Shown here piece by piece: positions 21,725-31,910 of a stretch of DNA of 64,000 nucleotides. The stretch is from assembly GCA_029339195.1 (NCBI GenBank), contig JAPTJF010000228.1, positions 1 to 64,000 of the forward strand, given 5' to 3'. Under the pieces are notes generated by a model, which saw only the letters and a program-made list of their open reading frames with translations, was not told where the DNA came from and did not search any database. A program made the position numbers and the translations under genes. This stretch comes from Micractinium sp. NFX-FRZ (taxonomy: Eukaryota > Chlorophyta > Trebouxiophyceae > Chlorellales > Chlorellaceae). Position 1 is the first letter of the stretch, and every line of letters starts with the position of its first letter.

Positions 21725-23918
21725 TGATGACACAGGGCAGCTTGGGCCTGTTGTTGGGCCCCGTGGCCACCGCCTCCAGCTTGCGCACCGTCAGCATGCT
21801 CTCGCCCAGCACGCGCCCAAACACAACGTGCTTGTTGTCTGCAGGGCGGGGAGGGGCATATCCAGAAAGGCTGCATTGGGTGGGGTGTGCGGCGGCATGC
21901 TCTCGCCCAGCACGCGCCCAAACACCACGTGCTTGTTGTCTGCAGGGCGGGGGGTGGGGGCAAAACGGGAGAAAGGGTGCTGCGTTGGGGTGTGCGGCAG
22001 TATGCTCTCGAGCAGCACCCACACAGGCACCACGTGCGTGCTTGCTGTCTGCACAGAACAGTGGAAGGGGGCACCGATACCTCCCTCCCGTCTGCGCACA
22101 CACAAACTGCCAACCCGTCCCCACCTGCCTCTACCTGGCTCACTGCATGCCTTCCCACCCTGCCACCCTGCCACGCCCACCCAGCCTCGTCACCCCAGCC
22201 CGCCCGCCACGCCCAGGCTCACCTAGCCAGTCCGCCGCCCCCACAGTGATGAAGAACTGGCAGCCGTTGGTGTTGGGGCCGCTGTTGGCCTGCAGCAGGC
22301 AGGAGGGGGGGGGGGGAGTAAGGGTAAGGGCGGTGAGAAGCCAGGAGGGCCAGCATTGCATGCCACAGCATTGAACAGGGCGTTGTAAAGCCCGGCGCCG
22401 CGTGGCACAGCGCAGGATGCATTCTTGTGGAGGGGCTTGACAAGACCTGAGACCGTTTGCTGCCTCAACTGCCAAGCAGCACCGTGCCGGCTCACGTGAC
22501 TTTGCACAACTCACCTCACTGAGCACCCCCTCCCCTCCCCCCCCCACTGCCCCTCCCCTATCCCCTGCCCTGCAGCCGTGCGTGCCGCCTCATCGCGCTG
22601 AACAGCCCGGGCCCGACACCCCCAGTTGTACAGGCAGCGGTGCTCACCATGCTGAGCAGGCCTGGGCCCGTGTGCCTGCCCACAAAGTTCTCGTCGTCAA
22701 ATCGAGACCCGTAGATGGAGATGCAGCCGGTGCCGTCGCCTGCACACAAACGGTACACGAGCAGCAGACCACGTGATACCTTGTCCTGGTGGGTTGTCGT
22801 TGTGGAAACGGCTGGGAGTGCAAAGGGGGGCCCAGGGCAGCGGCGGCAGCGCAGGCCACGGGTGCACGAGGGCATGGGCGTGGGAGCGGTGAGTGCCAGA
22901 GTGGCAGGGCTGGCTGTGGGCAGGCCGTTTGGGTCGGCACAGCTGCCGCTTTGCTGTTGCATGCACCAGCCAGCCAGCGGGGCCGTCACACGCGACCCAC
23001 CTTTCAAGAAGTCGCCTCCCTGCAGCGGCAGCAGCGGCAAGTCAGGGGAGGATGCACTGAGTGAGCAACCAGTCGAATAGCCGCAGCTGCTGAGCTGGAC
23101 GCTGCGCTGGCTGCTGAGCTGGACGCTTTCTGGCTGCGCCGCACTGCCCCCCCGCCGCGTGAGCCACCTTCTGGACTGTTCTGCTGCCGCACAAGGACCA
23201 TGCTGGTGGCACAGCGCGCCCCACATCCCACCTGCCCCAAGCAGGACACCATGGGACTAACATGGGACTAGTCGCGTGCAACGCACTCCACATAGTACGC
23301 CCCATCCTGACCTGCAGCATGAAGCCCTTGATGATCCGGTGGAAGGTGCACTCCTTGTACCCCGTCGGCTGCAGGTTGCGCCTGCACAGCACAGCACAGC
23401 ACAGCACAGCGTGGGTGTCAAGCGGCGGGCAGCAGCCATCAATGAGCCGAGTGTCCGGGAGGCTGGTGCACGACCGCGCATCCAGCCAGCGCGCATGATG
23501 AGCTGTGTGAGCGCCTACGGCTGCTGTACTGATAGGCGGCAGCTGCTGGCCGGCTGATGCTGCCTGCTGCGCGCTTCCTGGCACCGGCTGGATGCCGGGC
23601 AGCACGCTGTGCTGCTGCCCACCAGCATGCCGTGCTCTCTCACCGGAACTCGCCGGTGCACAGCTGCCGGAAGTTTTCGGCGGTCTTGGGGGCTATGTCT
23701 GCAAACAGCTCCATCTTGATGCGCCCCGCGTGCACCCCGCCGATGGACACATCTGCAAGAGGCAGGGGCAGGGGCAAGCGCGTGGCGGGGTGTGCGAGGC
23801 GGCGGCGGCGGCGGCAGCGGCGGCGGCGGCGGCGACAGCGGGCCAGCTGCGCACCAAAGAAGACTACGGGGTTGTTGGGATTCTGTGGGCGCAGATGCCA
23901 CTGCTCCTCCTGCGCCAT
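21705..23918 (-). CDS. PPIH: Peptidyl-prolyl cis-trans isomerase H (cyclophilin)
   Basis: Seven exons (23855-23918, 23644-23752, 23312-23381, 23001-23019, 22648-22739, 22223-22289, 21705-21838) give 184 aa, a complete single-domain cyclophilin. Landmarks in order: [15 protein letters not shown], the active-site segment [15 protein letters not shown] with its catalytic Arg, [12 protein letters not shown] with its Gln, and [19 protein letters not shown] at the C-terminus. The opening and ending match the PPIH group, which sits on the U4/U6 small nuclear ribonucleoprotein in the nucleus. Exon 4 is only 19 bp. The intron before the last exon holds two extra copies of that exon's start. Upstream is a (GA)n tract in the probable leader, and the M16 protease gene diverges from here. 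Confidence 0.96.
21793..22055. repeat. Three tandem copies of the last-exon edge (cyclophilin)
   Basis: A block spanning the 3' splice site and the codons for [14 protein letters not shown] lies at 21793-21850 (true exon 7), 21894-21951 (nearly identical) and about 21998-22055 (decayed). The period is about 103 bp. Only the first block continues to the conserved C-terminus. Confidence 0.88.
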
Positions 23919-24331
23919 TGTGCCGCCCTGCGAGACTAGAGAGAGAGAGAGAGAGAGAGAGAGACTCCGATTCGCCACCGGCGCTGGTCAGGCACTGATG
24001 AAGCCTAAAGCTACCAACTTTATCGGTGATCGCAATGGGGCTGCTACACTGCCGAAAGGAGGGCTTCCAAGCGTCCAGAGCAAAGCAAGCGACAGAAATA
24101 GGCAGCTGTGAGTTCCTGGCACTTTAGCACTGACAGATCGGAGGCCTGATGGGCCAGCAACGCGAACAGAGCGCCGAAAGGCAACGAGAGAAGGCAAAGC
24201 ATACGCAGCAGGTTGCGCGAGTTCCTGCCAGGCTTCGTTGCCCTTCTAAACGCGCTTGTTGCGCACTTCAATTGATTCTGATATTATTGAACATCTTTTG
24301 AGCAGCCGTAACGAGTGCCGGGGCGCCGCAA
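23919..24331. promoter_or_regulatory. Bidirectional promoter region cyclophilin / M16 protease
   Basis: 413 bp between divergent start codons. It contains the (GA)n tract and an AT-richer patch near 24260-24300 (GATATTATTGAACATC) just upstream of the M16 start, the most AT-rich stretch nearby. Confidence 0.5.
23938..23965. repeat. (GA)n microsatellite
   Basis: About 14 GA units 20 bp upstream of the cyclophilin start, a CT tract on the gene strand in the probable 5' leader. Confidence 0.85.
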
Positions 24332-27300
24332 ATGGCTAACACCGCAAGCTTACACACCTGGGCGCCTGCACACGCGCAAGGGGCAGCTTGGCAGAGGCCT
24401 ACATTGCCAGCAAGAAGATCAAAATGCGTGGCACGATGCGTGGCTGGGCAGGAAGGCTGCCAGGCAGGCAGCAGCGGCGGCGGCGGCGGGTGCGGCGCCA
24501 GTAGCGGCGCAACAAGCAGCAGCACCTCCAGCTCTAGCAGCAAGGCCAGCACGAGCGCACCATCGGCTAGCCGGCGCGGCTTGCTGGCAGCAGCCACCGT
24601 GGGCGGGCTCTCCGCCTGGGCGGGGCGCAACGCCGCCTCTGCCGATGCCGCCATCGATGCCGCCTTCGCCGCAGCAGCCGCCGCCCCGTCATCGTCACCA
24701 GCAGCAGTCAGCAGCGGACTGGATCTGCTTGAGAGGCAGCTGGAGCAGCGGCTGAGCGAGTTCAGCCTGCCCAACGGCCTGCGCTTTCTGGTGTACGAGC
24801 GGCACACCGCCCCGATAGTCAGCTTCCACATTTACGCCGATGTCGGCGCCTTTGATGAGGTGGACGGCCAGACGGGTAAGGCAGGCGGGCGGGGGGTCAA
24901 TTGGCTTGTTTTCCAGTATGTAGGCAGACAGGCGGGGGAGGCGGGTGTAAGAGGAGGCTGACTGTCGCTGGCGGTCTAGAGTAATGGCAGGTGAGCCATT
25001 CACCTGCCCCGCCTCCCGCAGGGCTGGCCCACCTGCTGGAGCACATGGCCTTCAAGGGGACCCCGCGCATAGGCACCCTGGACTACCGGTGAGCGGAAAG
25101 AAACCCTGGGGAGCACACAATGTGGCATGGCATTGGCATGCGAGGAGCGTGCCAAAGGTGGACGGTGGGATAGGCATGCTGAACCACCGGTGGCAGGATG
25201 TGGGGAGCGCGGGGCATGTGGGAGCATCCACCCTGCATACCTTCTGTGTTGCCACAGGCGTGAAGAAGCCCACGTGCTAGATGCTCTGTACACGGCGCTA
25301 CACTCCTATCCTATGCACCCCACCCAGCGCCACCCGCTGCCTTCCTCCTCTGCCCGGGTGCAGGCGTGAGGCACCCTTGCTGGATGCCCTGGACGAGGTG
25401 TTCTACTCCCTGCAGGATGCGGGCAGCAGCCGGGAGGCGGCGCGCCTGCAGCAGCAGCTCGCGACGCTGCAGAAGCAGGTGTGTTCGGTTGCGTGTGGGG
25501 CGATCGAAGAAGGGCCGGTTGTGAATTGAACTGCTCACTTGTACTGCCCAACCCCATCCACCCAACCGCCACCCAACCGCCACCCTCCCACCGCCACCCA
25601 TTGCCACGCGCTCCCTCCCAACCACTGTGCAGGCAGCAGAGCTCAGTGTCCCCAATGCCTATGGATCCATGGTCTCTCGGGAGGTGCGGGGGCTGTGAGG
25701 AAGAGGGAGGCGGGCTAAGGCGGGGGGTGGAGGATTTGAGGAGGGGGTGGGCGGAGTGTCAACACGGGTTGTCAATGCGGGGTGTGAGGGGAGATGAGGC
25801 GGCCTCAAACAAGCAGCCCGTGCGGTGGCTTGGCCTCTTCTGCTCTGCATGCTGCTGTGTCGCCAGTGCAGGCAATGCTCACACCCCAGCAGCATGTGGC
25901 ACACTGTTTGCACTGCCCCCCAGCCACCCCCATGTGACACGGCACACGGGATCCCCCTCCACATGTTTTATTATCGCTCCCCACCCTGCACGCCCCTTTT
26001 CCCTGCAGGGCGGCGCGGGGCTGAACGCCGCCACGAGCCACGATTCGACTAAATACTATGTGAGCCTCCCCGCCAACAAGGCGGAGTGGTGGTTTGCGCT
26101 GGAGAGCGAGCGCTTCCAGGCGCCCGTGTTCAGGTGGGCAGGGCTCCCTCCGTAGTTGTGTCTGTTCACAGCAGAGCAGAGATTACGGTTGCTTAGCTTG
26201 TCTTTTCACTTCAACACCCAGAAAGGCACAGGCGCCGCCTTGCCCTGGAGAGCAAGTGCTTCCGGTTGCCGGTGCTTTGGCAAGTGGCCTTCCCAACTCC
26301 ACATGTGCCCCACCTTGCCCCGCTGCGCCAGGGAGCTGCACAGTAAGCAGGTTGTGCTCTGCCACTCTCTGCTCCCGCCCAGCACAAACATACGCCTTGC
26401 CCACTACACAACACACACACACACACACACACACGTGTGCCACCAGCACTGCCCAATTGTCAGAAATTCTTTTTCTGATATTATAAATAATTTTTTTCCC
26501 TCCCAGAAAGACAAATGTTCTGCTCCCGACATAAATAAGACACTCACACACGCACGCACACACTATCCACCCTTGCACCCCCGCAGGGAGCTGTACAGCG
26601 AGAAGGCTGTGGTGGCGGAGGAGCGGCGGCTGCGGGTGGACGGCAACCCCCTGGGCCCCTTCTCCGAGCAGTTTGCGCTGCGCAGCTTCGGCAACAACTA
26701 CCGGTGCGGGCGGTGCGGGGTGCATGCACACTGGCGCAAGGCTTTGGTTGAGGTGTGGACTTGGTGTGAAGTTCTGGAAGTGGTGGGCAGGGGGTGGACG
26801 ATGGGCTGGGCAGCAAGGTTGAGTTGGGGGTGTATGGTGTGCGCGTGATTGAGTCCCTGCCTCCCTCCCGCCCCAACAACTGACCCCTGCTCCCCGCCCG
26901 TGCAACCGCACGCTCATTCGCTTTCCGGCAGACTTGGGCCTCCTGCAGCGGCGCAAGGTCCAGGCCTTTGCCGAAGCAACTCTACAGCCCGCAACGCTCA
27001 GCGCACCTGTGCTCTGTCCCTCCCCCCCGGCCTCTCAGCCGCGGTCTGCAATGTTCAAAACACCTCCCCCCCGCTTTGCCAAAGCAACTCTACAGCCCGC
27101 AACGCTCAGCGCACCTGTGCTCTGTCCCTCCCCCCTGGCCTCTGCAGCCGCGGTCTGCAATGTTCAAAGCACCTCCCCCCCGCCCTCCTCCCTGCCCCTG
27201 CAGCCGCCCCGTCATCGGCTTCCCCGAAGACCTGGACCGCCTGGGGCGCCGCGAGGTCCAGGCCTTCTTTTCGGAGCACTACGGCCCGCAGAACCTCACG

Positions 27301-29375
27301 ATAGCGGTGGCAGGCGACGTGAAGCCCGCCGACATCCGGCGGCTGGCTGAGAAGTACTTTGGGGGGTGGGCGCAGCCGGCGGGGGCCCTGCCGCCCAGCC
27401 GCTGCTCGGGGGACGGCCCCGGGCTGGGGGGAGGCGAGGAGGCGCTGGCGGCGCCGGCGGTGCCGCGGGAGCAGTGGGAGTACCGTGCGCGCTCCATTGC
27501 GGGGCCCGCCCTCATGCACGCATACTACAGGTGCGCTTGCTCCTGGGCTGGCCTTCCACACAGGAGGTTGCTCGTGCTTGCCCTCGTGTTCCGACCGTCT
27601 GCGGGGCGTGCCTGCAGCGCCCAGCGGCCCGCGCTGCGCTACCGCCTGCGTGCACTGTGCCGTCCTCGAGAAGCCGGGCTGTGCCCGCTCAACTGCCCGC
27701 GCTGTGCAGCCGCCTCTGCGGTGCTGCCCCGCCGCTCGCCTACCTCCCCGCTCACACTGCACATGGCGTGCTGCAGGCCGTGCATCAACCACCCCGACTC
27801 TGTGCCCCTCGACATGGCCAGGTGGGCGGGAAAGGGGCAGGGAGGGAGCAGATGGGGGCGCTGTCTGTGTTGGATAATCGGAAAGCCAGGAACCCACTGC
27901 TGCCGCTGCTGCTGCTGCTGCTGCCACCGCCCAGCACACCTTTGCCACTTTGCTCCGCCCGTCTTGCCGCGGCCTGCCTTACCTTACCCCCTGCCCCTGT
28001 CCCCTCCCCTCCGCTCCTCTAACCCACCCCCTGCAGCGACTTGCTGAGCAGCACCCGCTCCAGCCGCCTCTACCGCTCCCTCATCCTCTCCGGCAAGGCG
28101 CTGTCCGCCACCTCCTACGCCTCCTACCCTGCCGAGAAGCACCCCACGCAGTTTGTGTGCTACGGCGTGCCCAGCAAGAGCAGGTGGGTTTTATTGAATT
28201 CAACAACTTGGCTCCCCGCCTGCCTGCCTGCCTGCCTGCCTGCCTTGCGCTCCTCCTGGGAGCTGATCGCCGCCTACGCCCTGGGATGGGCACCATTGCG
28301 TCGCACTTGAATTGAGTTTCTCAGCGCCACACGGCTTGTTTTATCAAAAGCATTTGTCTCTGCCCTCCCCCCTGCCAGCAGCTCCACCGACCATCTGACA
28401 ACGCGCTCCTCTTCTTCTTTGCTTCTTGCTCACGTGTGCTTGACCCTTCTTCTGTTTTCCCTGTCCCCTGCCCTCACACCTGCACAAGCAGCTCCATCGA
28501 CCAGCTGGACAACATGATCAGCGCTGAGCTGGCAGCGCTGGCGGGGGAGGGGCCGACGGAGCAGGAGCTGCGCCGGTACAAAAAGGTGGGGGAAGCACGG
28601 GGGTGCCCTGTGCAGCGCGTCTCGCCAGGTAGACCCATGGAGGACCAGTTGGTGGCTGTGCAGTGCTTGAAAAAAGATGGCGGCTCGGGAGGGGTGCAGC
28701 GCTGCATTTCTGCACTGCCTAGCCTGTGCTGCCGTACTGAACACAGCACAGCCTACCTGTCCACCCCGCAGGCAGCCCGTGTGGAGCTGCTGGATGCGCT
28801 GGGGTCCAACAGCGCGGTGTCGGCAGCCCTGGCAGGCTACCAGGTGGGGCGGGGGTGGACCTGCTGCCTGCCTCCCCTGCTACATGCTGACATGCAGCGC
28901 CGCTCGCTGCGTGCACGGCCACGGTTGCAGCCAGGGCATCTCACTGCTTGCAGTGCGACGATGGGCCGCCATCACTTGCTGCGCTCGTGAGATGGAAGCA
29001 GCACAGTGCGTGCCTGCCCTCTGTCCATCGCTGCCCCACCCCTACCCCAGTTCACAACGTCTCGTGTCGTTGTCTATGCCCAGCACAGCCAAGGCTCGAC
29101 TCCCCATGCACCGCAGGCGCTTACGGGCGACTGGCGGAACAAACTGGAACACTTGCTTCCTAGTAAAGACCACACTTGCTTTCTATTGAAGGCCCCCCGC
29201 TTGCACCCCGCTTGCACCGCAGGCGCTGACGGGCGACTGGCGCAACGTGCTGACAGACCTGCAGCGCATCGAGGAGCTGAGCACGGCAGACGTGAGGGAC
29301 GCTGCAGGCCGCTGGCTGCGCCCCGACAACCTGTTCAAGGGCGTGGTGCTGCCCGGGGGGCTGATGATGGGATGA
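24332..29375 (+). CDS. M16-family zinc metalloprotease, thylakoid-lumen type
   Basis: Twelve exons (24332-24875, 25022-25088, 25364-25478, 25633-25683, 26009-26133, 26587-26703, 27204-27530, 27777-27821, 28037-28183, 28492-28585, 28772-28843, 29223-29375) give 618 aa. Residues 1-75 look like a transit peptide. Then SASRRGLLAAATVGG with a following AxA site resembles a twin-arginine lumen signal. The inverted zinc motif HLLEH spans H185-H189, with E188 as base; VVAEERR near residue 312 supplies the third ligand. GLNAATSHDSTKYYVSLPAN, RRPVIGFPEDL and an inactive-type C-terminal M16 half follow. The insert REAPLLDALDEVFYSL and the overall order match a cyanobacterial processing-peptidase-like family, so plastid ancestry is likely. 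It should degrade or trim peptides; the substrate is unknown. Several introns hold decayed copies of neighbouring exon edges. Confidence 0.93.
26238..26352 (+). repeat. Decayed copies of exon-5 end and exon-6 start (M16 gene)
   Basis: Inside intron 5, 26238-26290 resembles the end of exon 5 (LESERF..PVF at 26098-26133 plus donor), and 26326-26352 resembles the acceptor and start of exon 6 (at 26581-26610). Together they look like a decayed second copy of the exon-intron-exon junction. Confidence 0.6.
26403..26434. repeat. (CA)n microsatellite
   Basis: About 15 CA units in M16 intron 5. Confidence 0.85.
26967..27182. repeat. Two 108-bp tandem repeats in M16 intron 6
   Basis: Units at 26967-27074 and 27075-27182 are nearly identical. 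With the preceding bases (26952-26966), the first unit resembles the exon-7 segment for REVQAFFSEHYGPQNLT at about 27249-27300, so the array probably arose from exon sequence. Confidence 0.75.
29117..29142 (+). repeat. Copy of the M16 exon-12 start
   Basis: Acceptor plus codons for ALTGDWRN recur here, 106 bp upstream of the true exon 12 (29223). The copy then loses the conserved sequence. Confidence 0.8.
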
Positions 29376-29825
29376 CGACGATAACGATGATGATGAGTCC
29401 GAGGAGGGCTGGCCTTGTGACGTGCTGCCCGTGGGCCGGCCGCGCTGCCGCAGCTGCGGGGCGGGGCACGAGATGCCGAGGTGCCGGGCGGTGGCGTGAG
29501 CCTCCACATCTCCCCCTCTGTCAGTGCCTTTTAAATGGTGTTTATTTGAACTGCAATGATCTGTACATGGGCCCAGTCATCTCATGGTATGGCTTCTCTA
29601 TGTGTGCTGCTGAAGAGACCGGTGTAACTGCTGCCATGCCGCGCCATGCGTGGCCACGTCGCCGCCAGTGGTGGCAGCTCCTGCCTTGCCATGCCGGCCT
29701 CGCTTGCGCAATTCAGCGACCCAGCACACAGCTTCAGCTTCTCTCAGCTTTGACAGGCACGCGCTACAGAAGCGGGGCGCTTGACAGCAGCTTGGGGCTT
29801 TTGGAGCGGGCAGGAGGCGGTCAGC
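29376..29825. other. M16 3' flank / GAR1 upstream region
   Basis: Same-strand gap holding the M16 poly(A) signal (29623-29627). No ORF with recognisable features. Confidence 0.55.
29623..29627 (+). terminator. TGTAA poly(A) signal, M16 gene
   Basis: TGTAA 247 bp after the M16 stop, before the GAR1 start at 29826. Confidence 0.6.
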
Positions 29826-31348
29826 ATGCGCGCCCCTGCTAGAGGCGGGAGGGGCGGAGGCTTTGGCGGCAGAGGAGGTGCGCAAGCAGCAGAGGGGTTG
29901 CCTGGCCGAGGCGGGGCATGCATGCGGGCTCGACAGCGTGCTCGGGGTGGTGCGTCTTAGATGAGAGTGCAGTTTGCAAGGAGCGACGTGCACCCCGCGA
30001 TGCTGACTGCCGGCACCTGCCCCTTTGCAGGCGGTGGCCGAGGCGGGTTTGGAGGCCGTGACGGTGGCCGTGGCGGTGGCAGGGGCGGCTTTGGCGGACG
30101 TGGAGGCTTCAACAGGTTCCCGGAGGGCCCCCCAGAGGGTGAGGCGGAGAGCCGCCGCAGGCGGGCAAGCAGGCGGCGCCGCTGCCGCCGCTGCCGCTCA
30201 ACCTGTTGTGAATCCCGCCTGCCGTCTGCACGCCAGCACTGTGCATCCTCATGCAGCCCGCTTCCTGCTGCCTGCTCCTGTGCAGAGGTGGTGGAGGCTG
30301 GCGAGTACATGCACCCCTGCGAGGGAGAGATGGTGTGCAAGCTCACCAACACCATGGTGCGCTCCCACAGCGTGTGCTGGCAGGCAGGCCAGCGCCCTCA
30401 TGTGGCCCGCCGTGTGGCTGCTGCTCCTGCCTCGCTTGTAACGGCAGGCAGCAGATGGGCGTGGGCGCGCAGCCTGGATGTGGCTGCCACAGCTGGGAGT
30501 GTTGCCACTTCCGGCTCACTGTGCAACACGTGTGCGTCGGGCCCTGGCATCCTGGCAACAGCACGGGCTTCATCCGCCCCTGCCCCCGCCCTGGTGCCCC
30601 CCCCCCCCCGCAGATCCCCTACTTCAACGCGCCCATCTTCCTGGAGAACAAGACGCAGATTGGCAAGGTGGACGAGATCCTGGGGCAGATCAACTCTGTG
30701 GTGTTCACCGTCAAGATGAGCGACGGCGTGGTGGCAACCTCCTACTCCAAGGGGGACAAGTTCTTCATTGACCCCCAGGTGGGTGCTGCCAACACCTGTG
30801 GTTTGGTCCAAAAACTGTGCTGTTTGCTAGGCGGGGGCATGTGGGGTCAACAGGACGCACGAATTGTGGGGCGAGGGATGCTGTTGCCCCATGGCCTGCG
30901 GGGGTGGCAGACAGGGCCAACAGCTTGTTTAGGCCTGGAGGTAGGGGGTTTAAACGCACAACAATAAGCTGTGAAGGGGCAACGAGAGTGGCGGCGTGCT
31001 GCATGTGTATGTATGCCACTCGACCACACTTGCCTGGCCTGCACGCGTCCGGCTCACCTGCCCACCGCCCGCCCCGTGCATTGCTGCCCGCAGAAGCTGC
31101 TGCCTCTGGAGCGCTTCCTCCCCAGGCCCAAGGGCGCACCCGGCGCAGGCGGGCGCGGCGGCGGGCGCGGCGGGCGCGGCGGCGGCCGTGGCGGCGGCCG
31201 TGGCTTTGGCGGCCGGAGTCCCGGCGGACGCGGCGGGTTTGGCGGGCGTGGCGGCGGCGGGTTTGGCGGGCGCGGCGGCGGTGGCTTTGGCGGGCGCGGT
31301 GGCGGCGGCCGTGGATTTGGCGGCGGCCGTGGGCGCGGCAGGTACTGA
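29826..31348 (+). CDS. GAR1: H/ACA ribonucleoprotein subunit GAR1
   Basis: Five exons (29826-29877, 30031-30138, 30286-30356, 30614-30778, 31094-31348) give 216 aa. The protein has the classical GAR1 plan: an N-terminal Gly/Arg/Phe-rich domain, a core ([20 protein letters not shown], then [20 protein letters not shown] and [13 protein letters not shown]), the segment [10 protein letters not shown], and a long C-terminal Gly-Arg/Phe-rich domain ending GRGRY. GAR1 is one of four core proteins of nucleolar H/ACA particles that pseudouridylate rRNA and snRNA. Domain order, length and core motifs all fit. The C-terminal repeats are highly GC-rich and repetitive at DNA level. Confidence 0.96.
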
Positions 31349-31910
31349 GGCGGGCTGCAGACCAGCCTGGCCGCCACCCCGTGCTAACAACGCACCCCAT
31401 CAAACCGTGCTGTCCTGTCCCTTGTTTCCCTGTGAGCCCCCCTCCTTTTCAGCTGTTGTATTCCTTCCTGTTTCACATCACATCTCCCTCCTGCCTCCCT
31501 TCTAGCCGCTGATGTGCACGCACCCTGCCAGCGGCCACCTCACCTGAGCCCTGCCTCGCCTGGCCATTCTCTGGGCCAGTTTGGAGGCCCCACATTCACG
31601 CAGGCGCCCTGCTCTGCCTGACCCACGCTCCCCGCTCACGTTTGTCTCAACGCTCCTTGACACTCAGCACATCATCGCTGCAGACTTGCAGACTGCAACA
31701 CACAATTTTGCAGCATGAGGTAGTGGCTAGCAGCACGTGGGACGGCACGCTGGGGCGGCAGGCGGGCACGACGTGCAGGGCAGGCAGATGGTTCCTTGCA
31801 ATGCCGGAGGGGTGGCGTGTTGATCGCACTTTGCACTGTGTGTTGAAGCGCATTCGCTTCCCCAACTCTCGACTCTTTGAAGCGCAAGCTCAAGTGGAGC
31901 CCTAGCCGCC
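31349..31910. other. Intergenic, GAR1 3' flank
   Basis: 562 bp between GAR1 and the first SGNH gene. Pyrimidine-rich up to about 31650. No TGTAA or ORF of interest noticed. Confidence 0.5.

Noticed and set aside
25258..25310. Extra coding exon in the M16 gene (REEAHVLDALYTAL)
   Set aside because: It resembles true exon 3 but lacks its continuation and has no good donor in phase; treated as a decayed copy.
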